Under the pieces are notes generated by a model. It did not search any database. It saw only the letters and a list, made by a program, of their open reading frames with translations, and was not told the origin of the DNA. Shown one piece after another: positions 14,001 to 17,985 of a stretch of DNA of 20,155 nt. Both the position numbers and the translations under genes were made by a program. This DNA is from Prorocentrum cordatum (lineage: Eukaryota > Sar > Dinophyceae > Prorocentrales > Prorocentraceae). Positions within the stretch are counted from its first letter, which is position 1, and the number at the start of each line of letters is the position of its first letter. The stretch is from assembly GCA_963575745.1 (NCBI GenBank), contig CAUYUJ010002072.1, forward strand, positions 58,708-78,862, given 5' to 3'.

Positions 14001-16873
14001 GTGCCCACAGCCCACATGACAACGGGATCGTACACATCCACTGCCCCAGGCCTGGCCCATCCTGGGCCCAGGCCTGGGGAGAAGATTCCGGAGCGAAAGA
14101 CACACACAGGCACAAGGAATCGCCGACTCCCAGGAGAGTATGGGCGAATAAAAGGAAAAGTGTGGGGGGGGGGAAGGCGAAGACCCAGAAAACGTGGGGA
14201 AATCAGGGGAGTATCTTTCTCTGTGTGCTATGGGGAGTATTTTTATTCGTGTCCACTTGTTCGTGTGCCCTGGGGCCCCTGCAAAGACGCGTACAGAGTT
14301 CGCTGCCCTCGGGCTGCCAAGCGCCGCCCCGCCCCCCCCGCGGCGGCAGAGGCCGCGCCGGCTGCCGCGGGGAGGGGCAGAGCAGAAAAGGCGCTCTCGG
14401 AGGCGGAGGGCCTGCCTTCGGGTGGCCATTTCGGCGGCCGACGCACGGGCGGCGCACGGGCGACGAATGCGCGACGCACCTCCTGTCGCGAGGGGGGGGG
14501 GTCAGCACGCCGGTCGCTTTACTGGGCCTCAACACTTCGGGTGGTCCGCGCGGCCGGCCCGTGCGCGACGGACCGCGGGGGGTGCTGAGGGGATAGGGAA
14601 GTTCTACGCGGGTGCTGAGGCTGGGCATAGCTGGCGTGGCATACAGTGGAAACCCATGCCAAGAAGCACCCTGCTTGTCTCCAGGGTGCCCTGGGTTTCT
14701 TGGGCTTCGATGCATTTGCGATGGAAGGCGTGCTCTTCCCAGGCCAAAAATCAACGGACGTCCTGGGGTCTCAGGGTTGGGTTTCTTGTGGAAGGTTTCT
14801 TGTGGACTGGCCTCCACTGTAGTTTATGAGCGGGGTGGAGGCGCGTGAGTGGCCGAAGTGGCTTGAGTCCATCGCCGCTGCACTGCACAGGCCAGGGTGT
14901 CGCGTGCGGGCTCCCCTACTGCAGGTTGGCCTTCGCGTGGCTCCTGGGTGTGCTTGGTGCAATCTGGTGGCACAGAGGGGTCCGCAATTGTGCGTTAATT
15001 GCAATAGAACTCTTGTGAAGGATTGCGTAAGTGGCTTGAGATCTCGACTGAGTGGGCTGCGCTCACTTAGCGGAGTTATCGAACCCACCCAAGCCACTTA
15101 AGGCATCGTTAACCCAATGATACCCTAGTTTTTGGTAGGTGCTCGCCAATCTTAGTTCGCATCCATGCAGAACCTCCCCATCCCCTAAGCACCCCCCCCC
15201 AGGTCATCCCAGCGGAGCACCCGACGACCCCTTCCCCTGGGGCAGCTTGGCGTCACGAATCCGGCTTTGATCGTTCCAATTCAGGAGCGAAAGAAGGACG
15301 CACACGTACATGAATCCACGCTGTTTTCGAGATTTCGCATTCGGCGAATGTTCGTATCACGCGGCCGGTCTCGCGGGTCAAGGGGCCGTGCTCATGTGCA
15401 TAGCTGGGCGCGTACGTCCTTTGTGCGCTGCCTACCAGTGCACGATGACGGCTTCCCAGAAACCGAAGCCGAAGGAACACGCGGGGGCCGAACCAGGCGC
15501 CCCTCCACGCGGACCCGTGCTTCGAGGCGGATACTCCGCCGCGGCGACGAGGAGCCTCCCGGAGTGGCATTCATCTCTTCGCGCCGAGCACGGCTTCCGT
15601 GCAGCTTGGCTGAGGCGGCGCGTGTGTGTTCCGGTGCTCTCTTCTCGATCGCGGGCGATGTTTCTCCCCCAATCCCCGAGTTTCGCCCGAAAAGTCTGGC
15701 CGCTCAGAAGAACGGGAGAACCCTGGGATACACCCCAAGGGGGCTATTCGGACGCACCCCTATCGAGAATGGACACCCCCCCATCGTATATCCCAGGGTT
15801 AGGCCCCAAATTTCTGGTCCATTCGGAAACCCCACGAAGCCTGGGATAGGGGTCGACATATCCCCTGTTTGCGCGTGTGTGTGTACAGTCGCGGCGCTAA
15901 ACAAGGAACCCTTTTCGTTGGGGAGGGGCTCCGTGTTCCTTGATTGTTTTGCAGTTTGCCTTGGGCTGCCCGTAGGTTTTCGATCGGAGATCGAACTTTA
16001 ACTTATGGAAAATAGGGGCCTCGTTCCTTATTCAGGGTTCCTTAGGTCAGCGCCCCGACGGTACAGGTGCTCTCTTCTCTGCGCCGCGCACCGCCGCAGT
16101 GCTTTGCCACGCGCGGCGCGCGTGTGTGTACCGGTGCTCTCTTCTCTGCGCCGCTCACCGCCGCAGTGTTTTGCCACACGTTACCAGCCTCGAACGTATC
16201 CCTATCCCTAAGATTGACATGCCAAAAGGCGATGACAATCATAGGGATTCGCCCTCAAAAAATAAGGGAATCCCTAAGATTGGCATCGTGATGAGGAGGT
16301 GCCCAGCATAGGGATAGGGATATGTTCCAGGCTGGTAAACACGCTGAGCTAGTGACAGGATCTAAACACCGCGGTTCACATGCACACGCGTGTGTCTACG
16401 TGTGTGCGCGTGTGACGCGCACGCGCGCACACGCGCACACGCGCACACGCGCACACGCGCACACGCGCACGCACGCGCGCACGCGCGCACGCGCACACGC
16501 GCACACGCGCACACGCGCACACACGCAAACACGCACACACACGCGCACACGCGCACACGCATACACGCGCACACGCGCACACGCACACACAGAGAAGACA
16601 GGCGAATATCGCCAGAAGAACGTCAGGAGATGGGCCGACTGTCCCCAGCGGAGGACCGACCCGGGCTGGTGCGCGCGGCACTTCCTGCACCGTTACCGCC
16701 TGGGCTTCCGGGACCTCGCCGGGGCGGCCCGCTCCGCGGCGCACGCGCTGCCCGCGGACCTGAGGGCCGTGCTGGCGGGCCTGCGCGCGCTGCGGGGCGG
16801 CCGGGAGGCGGGGGCTGCGCCCCTGGAGGCGGTGTTGCAACCCATGGGCGCCTCCCATATGGGGTCTGCGTAG
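633..16873 (+). CDS. OPR-like repeat / RluA-family RNA pseudouridine synthase, nine-exon gene, 5' end not seen
   Basis: The model joins 633-741, 1083-1219, 1548-1637, 4712-4940, 6163-6306, 8498-8539, 12986-13255, 13446-13650 and 16602-16873. The exons total 1,498 nt; after the first base, which completes a split codon, this is exactly 499 codons including TAG. RluA-family enzymes isomerise uridine to pseudouridine in rRNA, tRNA or other RNA using an Asp in an HRLD motif. Seen here in order: four 'LAN..WA.A'-like helical repeats (about residues 10-190), LLKPPGWE (about 243-250), [10 protein letters not shown] (Asp about 288), [20 protein letters not shown] and a [13 protein letters not shown]-terminal block. 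The helical repeats resemble octotricopeptide/RAP-type RNA-binding repeats, so target recognition or organellar RNA modification is inferred. Splice donors are GT or GC, acceptors all AG. The start codon and any targeting peptide lie in unrecognised upstream exons. Family call is strong; exact exon edges need transcripts. Confidence 0.75.
742..897 (+). mobile_element. introner-like element, copy 1a
   Basis: Shared layout with the other copies: GCTCAGGGAGGGGAAAA, then CACACAGACACAATGAATCG and TCGATCCCCCGG, a GGGAAGTGGGGGGGAAGACA core, a second CCCAGAA..ATGT block, TTTGTGTGTATTTGTTGTG, and a TCCTGGGGCTCCGTCAG end. It starts exactly at the GC donor of intron 1. No transposase or long TIR is visible, so it is non-autonomous. 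Confidence 0.75.
919..1082 (+). mobile_element. introner-like element, copy 1b (5' end damaged)
   Basis: It begins within AATTGTCGACTCCTGGGG, continues with the GGGAAACTATGGGAAGTG core and AACCCAGAAAACGTGGG, then a run of T (1011-1036) and GTGTGTGTGTGTC, and ends CAGGGCCCCTTCCGAG at the acceptor of exon 2. The usual CACAGACACAATG start is missing, replaced by 22 bp next to copy 1a. Intron 1 (742-1082) is therefore built of two copies in the same orientation. Confidence 0.7.
1083..1219 (+). CDS. exon 2 of the OPR-RluA gene (helical repeat)
   Basis: Frame 3 encodes [20 protein letters not shown] followed by an Ala/Gly-rich helix ending [10 protein letters not shown]. '[15 protein letters not shown]' is the clearest OPR/RAP-type repeat core in the window. 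The acceptor is CCCCTTCCGAG just before 1083, provided by an introner-like element. The proposed donor is GC at 1220 (GCCAGGAGG), again the start of an introner copy, here grown into a GGA tract. The exon ends in phase 2, matching exon 3. Exons 1-3 are short and separated only by introner-type introns. Confidence 0.7.
1220..1547 (+). mobile_element. introner-like element, copy 2, with GGA expansion
   Basis: The 5' start GCCAGGAGG has grown into a GGA tract (about 1222-1392), after which the standard body follows: CGACACAGTGAGTCGTCGAT, the GGGGAAATGCGGAACGTGG core, AACCCAGAACATATGATGGG, TTATTTGTGTCTG and CAGGGCCCCTTCAAG. The element spans all of intron 2 and supplies both splice sites. Confidence 0.75.
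1222..1392 (+). repeat. GGA microsatellite inside introner copy 2
   Basis: About 170 bp of GGA/GGAGGGA units on the + strand, with a few interruptions. Long frames in any phase across it are artefacts of the triplet (polyE/G/R or polyS/P/L). Confidence 0.95.
1548..1637 (+). CDS. exon 3 of the OPR-RluA gene
   Basis: After the acceptor CCCCTTCAAG the segment reads [20 protein letters not shown] and then ARVVALGLP in frame 1. It has no diagnostic motif. It is accepted because the phases fit on both sides (phase 2 in and phase 2 out), because it begins exactly at an introner 3' end, and because the junction AG|C to exon 4 gives 'GLPSLDLF' leading into the next repeat. The donor is CCCAG|GTGGCC at 1638. 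An alternative is that it extends further right; the frame stays open well past 1690. Confidence 0.45.
2254..2405. mobile_element. 152-bp hairpin MITE, family 'CTATACATATCC', copy 1
   Basis: The first 30 bases (2254-2283) and the last 30 (2376-2405) are perfect reverse complements, and pairing continues imperfectly to about 64 bp per arm through CATCCTGAAC and AGCTGTG..TACGCC. Nearly the whole element can fold into one stem. A second copy is at 19273-19426 and a half copy near 14032-14085. No coding capacity. Confidence 0.85.
2644..2893. mobile_element. 250-bp TIR element, family 'AGGCCTCCTAGATGGGG', copy 1
   Basis: Arms begin AGGCCTCCTAGATGGGGTCG and contain a second GATGGGGTCGGAGGATCGCG; the right arm is the reverse complement with few changes. 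The centre holds tandem CGCCGATGCAT units (about 2750-2850), themselves near-palindromic. It is flanked by a near-identical 20-bp direct repeat, GGCCTCTTCCTCTTCTCGTC at 2621-2640 and GGCCTCTTCCTCTTCCCGTC at 2889-2908. A second copy is at 18848-19044 and a fragment at 17072-17180. Confidence 0.8.
3140..3610 (+). repeat. 197-bp minisatellite, about 2.4 copies
   Basis: CCCTTTCCTGTCTTCGGGCG occurs at 3187, 3384 and 3581, and GTTCTGATGGCACGGCATCG at 3295 and 3492, giving a 197-bp period with high identity. A partial outlier of the same unit lies at about 2907-2960. Frames read through the repeats because 197 is not a multiple of 3, which explains several overlapping long frames on the - strand. 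Confidence 0.9.
3730..3912 (-). mobile_element. 183-bp TA-flanked TIR MITE, family 'CTCCAGATTTCG', copy 1
   Basis: Left CTCCAGATCTCGTAGTAAAA and the reverse complement of the right end, CTCCTGATTTCGTAACAAAT, form arms of about 33 bp, followed in both by GGGAGGGGGTCT-like sequence. TA lies on both sides (3728-3729 and 3913-3914), the insertion signature of Tc1/mariner-type elements. The second copy, 18404-18585, is in the opposite orientation. Confidence 0.8.
4712..4940 (+). CDS. exon 4 of the OPR-RluA gene (two helical repeats)
   Basis: Frame 3 encodes two clear repeats: [20 protein letters not shown] and, 33 residues on, [20 protein letters not shown]. The 'LAN..WAFA' and 'VANIAWACA' cores are typical of OPR/RAP-like repeats reported in chlorophyte and alveolate organelle RNA factors. 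There is no ATG in this reading, consistent with an internal exon. The proposed acceptor is GGACCAG before 4712 and the donor is GTCAGA at 4941, giving phase 0 that matches exon 5. The donor sequence GTCAG resembles the 5' ends of the introner copies (GTCAGG, GCTCAGG), so this intron may itself have begun as an introner. Confidence 0.7.
5018..5055 (+). repeat. GGA microsatellite running into the gap
   Basis: Pure GGA units stop at the first N; the tract probably caused the assembly break. Confidence 0.9.
5056..5155. other. assembly gap, 100 N
   Basis: Exactly 100 N, a conventional arbitrary gap size. Sequence content unknown. Confidence 0.99.
5340..5790. repeat. degenerate CATACCATG/CATGACATA repeat
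   Basis: Short units such as CATACCATGGCA, CATGACATA and CATAACATGGCACAAC recur many times with drift. The stretch is clearly richer in A/T than its neighbours. The 212-aa minus-strand frame across it, full of M/V/C, is a product of the repeat. Confidence 0.7.
5994..6162 (+). mobile_element. introner-like element, copy 3
   Basis: Starts GCTCAGGAGGGAGAACAATA, then CACAGACACAATGAATCGTC, the GTGAAGTAGGGGGGGAAGAC core, GACCCAGAAAATATGGG, TTTGCGTGTATGTATCTGCG and ends CCCTTGACAG exactly at exon 5. One of the most complete copies, with two ATATGGGAAAATATGG-like blocks. Confidence 0.85.
6163..6306 (+). CDS. exon 5 of the OPR-RluA gene (linker into the synthase domain)
   Basis: Starting immediately after the introner acceptor CCCTTGACAG, frame 1 gives 48 whole codons: [14 protein letters not shown], a Pro/Ala-rich linker, then [10 protein letters not shown]. 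The last part precedes the first strand of the RluA fold and joins in phase 0 to exon 6 as [19 protein letters not shown]. The donor would be GC (GCGGGC at 6307). Surrounding sequence is a GGCGATCGGCGG-type repeat that makes the 3' boundary hard to place; ending one codon earlier or later is possible. Confidence 0.55.
6307..6545 (+). repeat. GGCGATCGGCGGGCGG tandem repeat
   Basis: Irregular units of GATCGGCG and GGCGGGCGGCGGG repeat directly after exon 5. GC content is extreme, and related GATCGGCGACGA units recur at 7835-7850 and 7953-7970. Confidence 0.8.
6558..6650 (+). repeat. GGA microsatellite
   Basis: About 90 bp of GGA with minor AAG and GGG interruptions, starting after CGCGCCCCAGG and ending in GGCGGGCGGGCGG. 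Confidence 0.95.
6940..7430 (+). repeat. GGCCGTCTTGG / CCTCTTGGGG repeat block A
   Basis: Short G/T-rich units (GCCGTC, TCTTGGGG, GGAGGCC) recur at about 10-30 bp intervals. Within it, 7250-7345 (GGAAAGCCGAAAAGAATG .. GGGCCTTTTTTGGAG) corresponds to 11368-11455 in block B, so the two blocks are copies of one interspersed repeat family. Confidence 0.7.
8498..8539 (+). CDS. exon 6 of the OPR-RluA gene (KPPGW motif)
   Basis: A 14-codon exon reading [14 protein letters not shown]. 'LLKPPGW' corresponds to the conserved N-terminal motif of RluA-type synthases (K-P-x-G). The acceptor is CGCCAACAG before 8498 and the donor is GAG|GTGCGT at 8540, a good canonical donor. Phase 0 on both sides fits exon 5 and exon 7. 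An upstream acceptor after the pyrimidine-rich CTCGCTTTCTCAG (exon from 8403) stays open in the same frame and would add about 32 residues. Confidence 0.65.
8760..9040 (+). repeat. degenerate GACTCACTC repeat
   Basis: CAGACTCACTCGC, GACTCACTT, GGACTCACTCAC and similar units recur through about 280 bp with point changes and spacers. Confidence 0.7.
9105..9728 (+). repeat. TATGTA/TGTACA-type degenerate hexanucleotide tract
   Basis: More than 600 bp of ATGTATATGTACATG-like sequence ending in pure TA (9709-9725). Both strands read open frames rich in Y/M/H/T/C or I/C/V here; these are repeat artefacts. Confidence 0.9.
9745..9822. repeat. CCGATAAA / TTTATCGG block 1
   Basis: AAACCGATAATCCGATCAAC and CGGTTGATCGGTATATCGGC face each other as inverted units. 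The right half reappears as CGGTTGTTCGGTATATTGGC at 10743. Confidence 0.75.
9857..10115 (+). repeat. GGA microsatellite, longest tract
   Basis: About 260 bp of GGA with scattered interruptions (GTGAGGAGG, GATGGAGG, GGAAGGAG). Purine on the + strand. Confidence 0.95.
10117..10390 (+). repeat. dispersed TTTCGCCTGAGAC(ATCCTCG) units
   Basis: Four related units start at 10117 (TTTCGCGTGAGACATCCTCG), 10255 (TTTCGCTTGAGACATCCTCG), 10319 (TTTCGCCTGAGATCTGACC) and 10371 (CTGTCGCCTGAGACCCTCGC), with spacings of 138, 64 and 52 bp. Confidence 0.75.
10546..10866. repeat. CCGATAAA / TTTATCGG block 2
   Basis: A first half with CCGATAAACCGATAAGCCGA-type units and a second half with GGTTTATCGGTCTATCGGTC units, so the block is globally an imperfect inverted repeat. 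It shares its sequence vocabulary with 9745-9822 across the GGA tract. Confidence 0.75.
10898..11020 (+). repeat. TATATA tract followed by GT tract
   Basis: TATATATGTATATATCC and ATATATATATATATATACAC lead into GTGTGTGTGT with a single CT break (10970-11019). Confidence 0.9.
11080..11620 (+). repeat. GGCCTCTTGGGG / GCCGTCTTGG repeat block B
   Basis: Same unit vocabulary as 6940-7430, for example GGGCCTCTTTGGGGGCTTCT and CCGTCTTGGAGACCTCTTGG. The AT-richer insert AGCCGAGAAGGCG..GAAAAGAACAG..TCTTGAGGCCTTTTCGGAG aligns with 7257-7345. Confidence 0.7.
11850..11905 (+). repeat. GAC/GACGAC microsatellite
   Basis: GACGGCGACGGCTG followed by GACGAC units to about 11900. Confidence 0.85.
12090..12235 (+). 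repeat. GTGGGTCGCGG minisatellite
   Basis: About 13 units of (G/C)(T/C)GGGTCGCGGG, mostly 11 bp, with GGGCC variants. Confidence 0.9.
12238..12418 (+). repeat. CAA microsatellite
   Basis: ACAACAACACCAACAACAGC-type sequence, virtually without G on the + strand, following directly on the G-rich minisatellite. Confidence 0.9.
12512..12775 (+). repeat. ~100-bp direct repeat, two diverged copies
   Basis: Copy 1 at about 12512-12612 and copy 2 at about 12668-12775 share GGGGGGTA(CAC)GCG, CTTTCC, GA(G)C..GTAACAGGCATGGCC / CACGTAGCAGGCATGGCC and CGGCC(CT)CCCAAGG-like segments in order. Confidence 0.65.
12986..13255 (+). CDS. exon 7 of the OPR-RluA gene (catalytic HRLD exon)
   Basis: Frame 2 encodes 90 residues beginning [19 protein letters not shown] and containing [20 protein letters not shown] and [16 protein letters not shown]. 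HRLDxxSSGL is the active-site motif of RluA-family pseudouridine synthases; the catalytic Asp codon is at 13097-13099. 'RDYVALCHG' matches the conserved 'K/R-x-Y-x-A-L' motif, which contains the active-site Tyr. The acceptor is CCACGCAG before 12986 and the donor is AAG|GTGACC at 13256; both junctions are phase 0. The open frame continues left to 12842, but that part lacks protein-like character and is treated as intron. Confidence 0.85.
13256..13445 (+). other. intron 7, 190 bp, mostly a TIR element
   Basis: GTGACC donor and CTACTCTAG acceptor. About 142 of 190 bases are the inverted-repeat element 13280-13421. The remainder is 24 bp on each side. Confidence 0.75.
13280..13421. mobile_element. 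142-bp TIR element inside intron 7
   Basis: Ends GTAAACATAA and TTATGTTTAC are perfect inverted repeats, with weaker pairing a few bases further in. The inner part folds further: GGCGGCGC/GCGCCGCC and TGGCGCGC/GCGCGCCA are two perfect 8-bp hairpins side by side. TA dinucleotides at 13281-13282 and 13419-13420 would fit TA insertion with AACATAA ends. Confidence 0.7.
13446..13650 (+). CDS. exon 8 of the OPR-RluA gene (RTHQIR motif)
   Basis: Frame 3 encodes [20 protein letters not shown], then [20 protein letters not shown] and PVVGDGMYG. 'GRTHQIRxHL..xGHPxxGDxxYG' is the C-terminal RluA signature. The acceptor is a strong pyrimidine stretch, CTTCCTCTACTCTAG, ending at 13445. The frame meets TGA at 13653, so a donor is needed before it: CCC|GTTGAC at 13651 leaves phase 1, which fits exon 9. 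Linking to exon 7 gives EPILK|VRGGR without frame change. Confidence 0.85.
13790..13829. repeat. perfect 18-bp inverted repeat, 4-base loop
   Basis: GATCCGTGGATCTGGCGC, loop GTGG, then its exact reverse complement. Each arm also contains the smaller palindrome-like GATCC/GGATC. Not followed by a T run; no terminator is implied. Confidence 0.95.
14032..14085 (+). mobile_element. half copy of the 'CTATACATATCC' hairpin family
   Basis: ACACATCCACTGCCCCAGGC and CTGGCCCATCCTGGGCCC align with the left arm of 2254-2405. The right arm is absent and introner copy 4 follows at once, suggesting an insertion or deletion junction. Confidence 0.6.
14087..14286 (+). mobile_element. introner-like element, copy 4
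   Basis: GAGCGAAAGACACACACAGG and AAGGAATCGCCGACTCCCAG start the body, then GTGGGGGGGGGGAAGGCG, AAGACCCAGAAAACGTGGGG, TATTTTTATTCGTGTCCAC and GGGGCCCCTGCAAAG. The 5' edge is uncertain. It lies inside intron 8, so its splice sites are not needed by the present model. Confidence 0.75.
14644..14819. mobile_element. 176-bp TA-flanked TIR MITE, CAGTGGA ends
   Basis: TA|CAGTGGA at the left and TCCACTG|TA at the right. Inner arms are imperfect: AACCCATGCCAAGAAGCACC on the left against GGCCAGTCCACAAGAAACC on the right (complement). TA duplication and CAGT-type ends are typical of Tc1/mariner-derived MITEs. No transposase remnant seen. Confidence 0.75.
15028..15100. repeat. 73-bp hairpin with 11-bp perfect arms
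   Basis: TAAGTGGCTTG and CAAGCCACTTA enclose 51 bases that include a second small fold, AGTGGGCTGCGCTCACT. A related TGGCTTGAGTCC occurs at 14861. Considered and rejected as a tRNA. Confidence 0.7.
15719..15800. repeat. 82-bp hairpin, AACCCTGGGATA ends
   Basis: AACCCTGGGATA and TATCCCAGGGTT are perfect 12-bp inverted arms; a further CTGGGATAGGGG lies at 15841. Possibly a small MITE. Confidence 0.65.
15886..16061. mobile_element. 176-bp TA-flanked TIR MITE, CAGTCGCGGCGCT ends
   Basis: Left CAGTCGCGGCGCTAAACAAG and reverse-complemented right CCGTCGGGGCGCTGACCTAA, both followed by GGAACCCT, form arms of about 29 bp. TA is present on both sides (15884-15885, 16062-16063). Confidence 0.75.
16066..16180 (+). 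repeat. 67-bp tandem duplication
   Basis: GGTGCTCTCTTCTCTGCGCC begins at 16066 and again at 16133, with GCACCGCCGCAGTGCTTTGC / CTCACCGCCGCAGTGTTTTG after it. A more diverged third unit, CCGGTGCTCTCTTCTCGATC, is at 15632. Confidence 0.85.
16184..16335. mobile_element. 152-bp TA-flanked TIR MITE, family 'CCAGCCTCGAACGTATCCC', copy 1
   Basis: Left CCAGCCTCGAACGTATCCCT and reverse-complemented right CCAGCCTGGAACATATCCCT share about 27 of the first 30 positions. TA flanks both ends (16182-16183, 16336-16337). An inner CCCTAAGATTG is repeated. The second copy is at 18644-18795. Confidence 0.8.
16378..16592 (+). repeat. CACGCG / CGCACA alternating purine-pyrimidine tract
   Basis: More than 200 bp of ACACGCGCACACGCGC-like sequence, almost strictly alternating purine and pyrimidine, a Z-DNA-prone composition. 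It ends 9 bp before the acceptor of exon 9. Confidence 0.95.
16602..16873 (+). CDS. exon 9 of the OPR-RluA gene (C-terminal block and probable stop)
   Basis: Frame 2 reads [14 protein letters not shown], then [20 protein letters not shown], then [19 protein letters not shown]. 'WC.R.FLHRYRL.F' and 'LP.DLR..L' match the C-terminal part of protist RluA-type synthases as I know them (fainter in bacterial RluA as 'LHAxxLxF'). The acceptor is GAAGACAG at 16601, directly after a CG/CA dinucleotide tract. The frame ends with TAG at 16871-16873 after GASHMGSA. A donor at GCG|GTGTTG (16832) is possible, in which case the gene continues right; the stop reading is simpler. An alternative acceptor is at 16648 (GTCCCCAG), also in frame. 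Confidence 0.7.
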
Positions 16874-17071
16874 ATCTTGTGTGTGTGAAGTCCGCTCATC
16901 TCACCATTCTATCACTACAGACCGCTAGCGTATCGGTTCAGGTATCGGTGCACACACCGCGCTGCCCTCCGCGCGGCGCCCTGGGCAAAGGATTAGCTGC
17001 CCTCTTCCTCACTCGCCTCTACCTGCGGGGTATCGTACATTCGACTTTTGGTCGTTAACCTATACACAGAT

Positions 17072-17180
17072 ATGTCGGGTCGGAGGATCGCGCCGATACA
17101 TCGCCGATACATCTCATCCGCGACGTCGGCGTCGGGGAAGTCGGGCCACACCTCGAGCCGCATCGCCGAGGCATCGGACG
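17072..17180 (-). mobile_element. fragment of the AGGCCTCCTAGATGGGG family
   Basis: GTCGGAGGATCGCGCCGATA, CGACGTCGGCGTCGGGGAAG and CTCGAGCCGCATCGCCGAGG match the reverse complement of the inner part of 2644-2893. Outer arms are missing on one side. Confidence 0.65.
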
Positions 17181-17407
17181 GGAGCCTTGCGCGTCCTCGG
17201 AGTTCCGTCTTTGGAGTCGCTGCTTGCCAATCCACCCCGAAGGCCCCAGAACCCCCCCCACAGATTTCGGCTTGGGGTGGGTGCGGGTTTCTCGGTACTC
17301 TCAATGTTCTGGAGTGCCCCCCAGTGGAAATTGACAGGCCCAGCGGCGGCTTCGAGTTGGGCGGGGGGTGGCTTTGCAGGTCGTCATGGAGTGCATAGGC
17401 GTGCGGC

Positions 17408-17525
17408 TAGCGTCTGGCAGTCGACTAGCAAGCGCCGATTTGGCGTCGATTTGCCGTCGATTCTCGTCGATTTAGCGTTGATTGGCGTCGACTAGCGTCG
17501 ATTAGCGTCGGTCAGCGTCGACTCG
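17408..17525 (+). repeat. GCGTCGATT(A/T)-type decamer repeat
   Basis: Units such as GGCGTCGATTTGCCGTCGAT and TAGCGTCGATTAGCGTCGGT recur about every 10 bp, each with a TCGA or near-TCGA centre. Confidence 0.85.
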
Positions 17526-17807
17526 CAAGAACCAGCGAGAGGAGATGGGAGGCACCCGTGAGTTGCCGCAGAGCCGTGTGACGAAATCGGAGCCCGTCGG
17601 GTAGTCAGTCAGAGGAGGAAGCGGTACCGATACCCCTGCTCGTCCTGGAGAGCCCTCGTCGCCACGGCCGAATTCTCCTCGAAACTCTGGCCGGAAAGCA
17701 CCCCAGGGGAGGCACAGGCGACTACGTCCGAGCCCTGCCTGTACGCAGACCTGCGACGGCATGAGTCTTCAACCTGCGTTCTCTCCCCGGGAGCGTCTGG
17801 AAGGGAA

Positions 17808-17985
17808 GGAGGAGGAGGAGGAGGAGGAGGAGGAGGAGGAGGAGGAGGAGGAGGAGGAGGAGGAGGAGGAGGAGGAGGAGGAGGAGGAGGGAGGAGGAGG
17901 AGGAGGAGGAGGAGGAGGAGGAGGAGGAGGAGGAGGAGGAGGAGGAGGAGGAGGAGGAGGAGGAGGAGGAGGAGGAGGAGGAGGA
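17808..17985 (+). repeat. GGA microsatellite
   Basis: About 178 bp of almost pure GGA with one GGAGGGAGG break at 17888. Purine on the + strand. Confidence 0.95.

Larger units (their letters stand above)
13651..16601 (+). other. intron 8, about 2.95 kb
   Basis: GTTGAC donor to GAAGACAG acceptor. It holds an 18-bp perfect palindrome, a half copy of the 'CTATACATATCC' hairpin, introner copy 4, three TA-flanked TIR elements, small hairpins, a 67-bp duplication and a CG/CA tract. Segment 14287-14480 looks coding-like but has no partner. Confidence 0.5.

Noticed and set aside
15027-15105. Possible tRNA on either strand
   Set aside because: GGTTCGATAACTCC on the - strand recalls a B box, but no T stem, acceptor stem or anticodon arm can be formed; the region is better explained as a hairpin repeat.
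15310-15849. 179-aa open frame on +
   Set aside because: ATG start and decent length, but no motif, mixed codon use, and it runs into the hairpin at 15719. It lies inside intron 8 of a well-supported gene.
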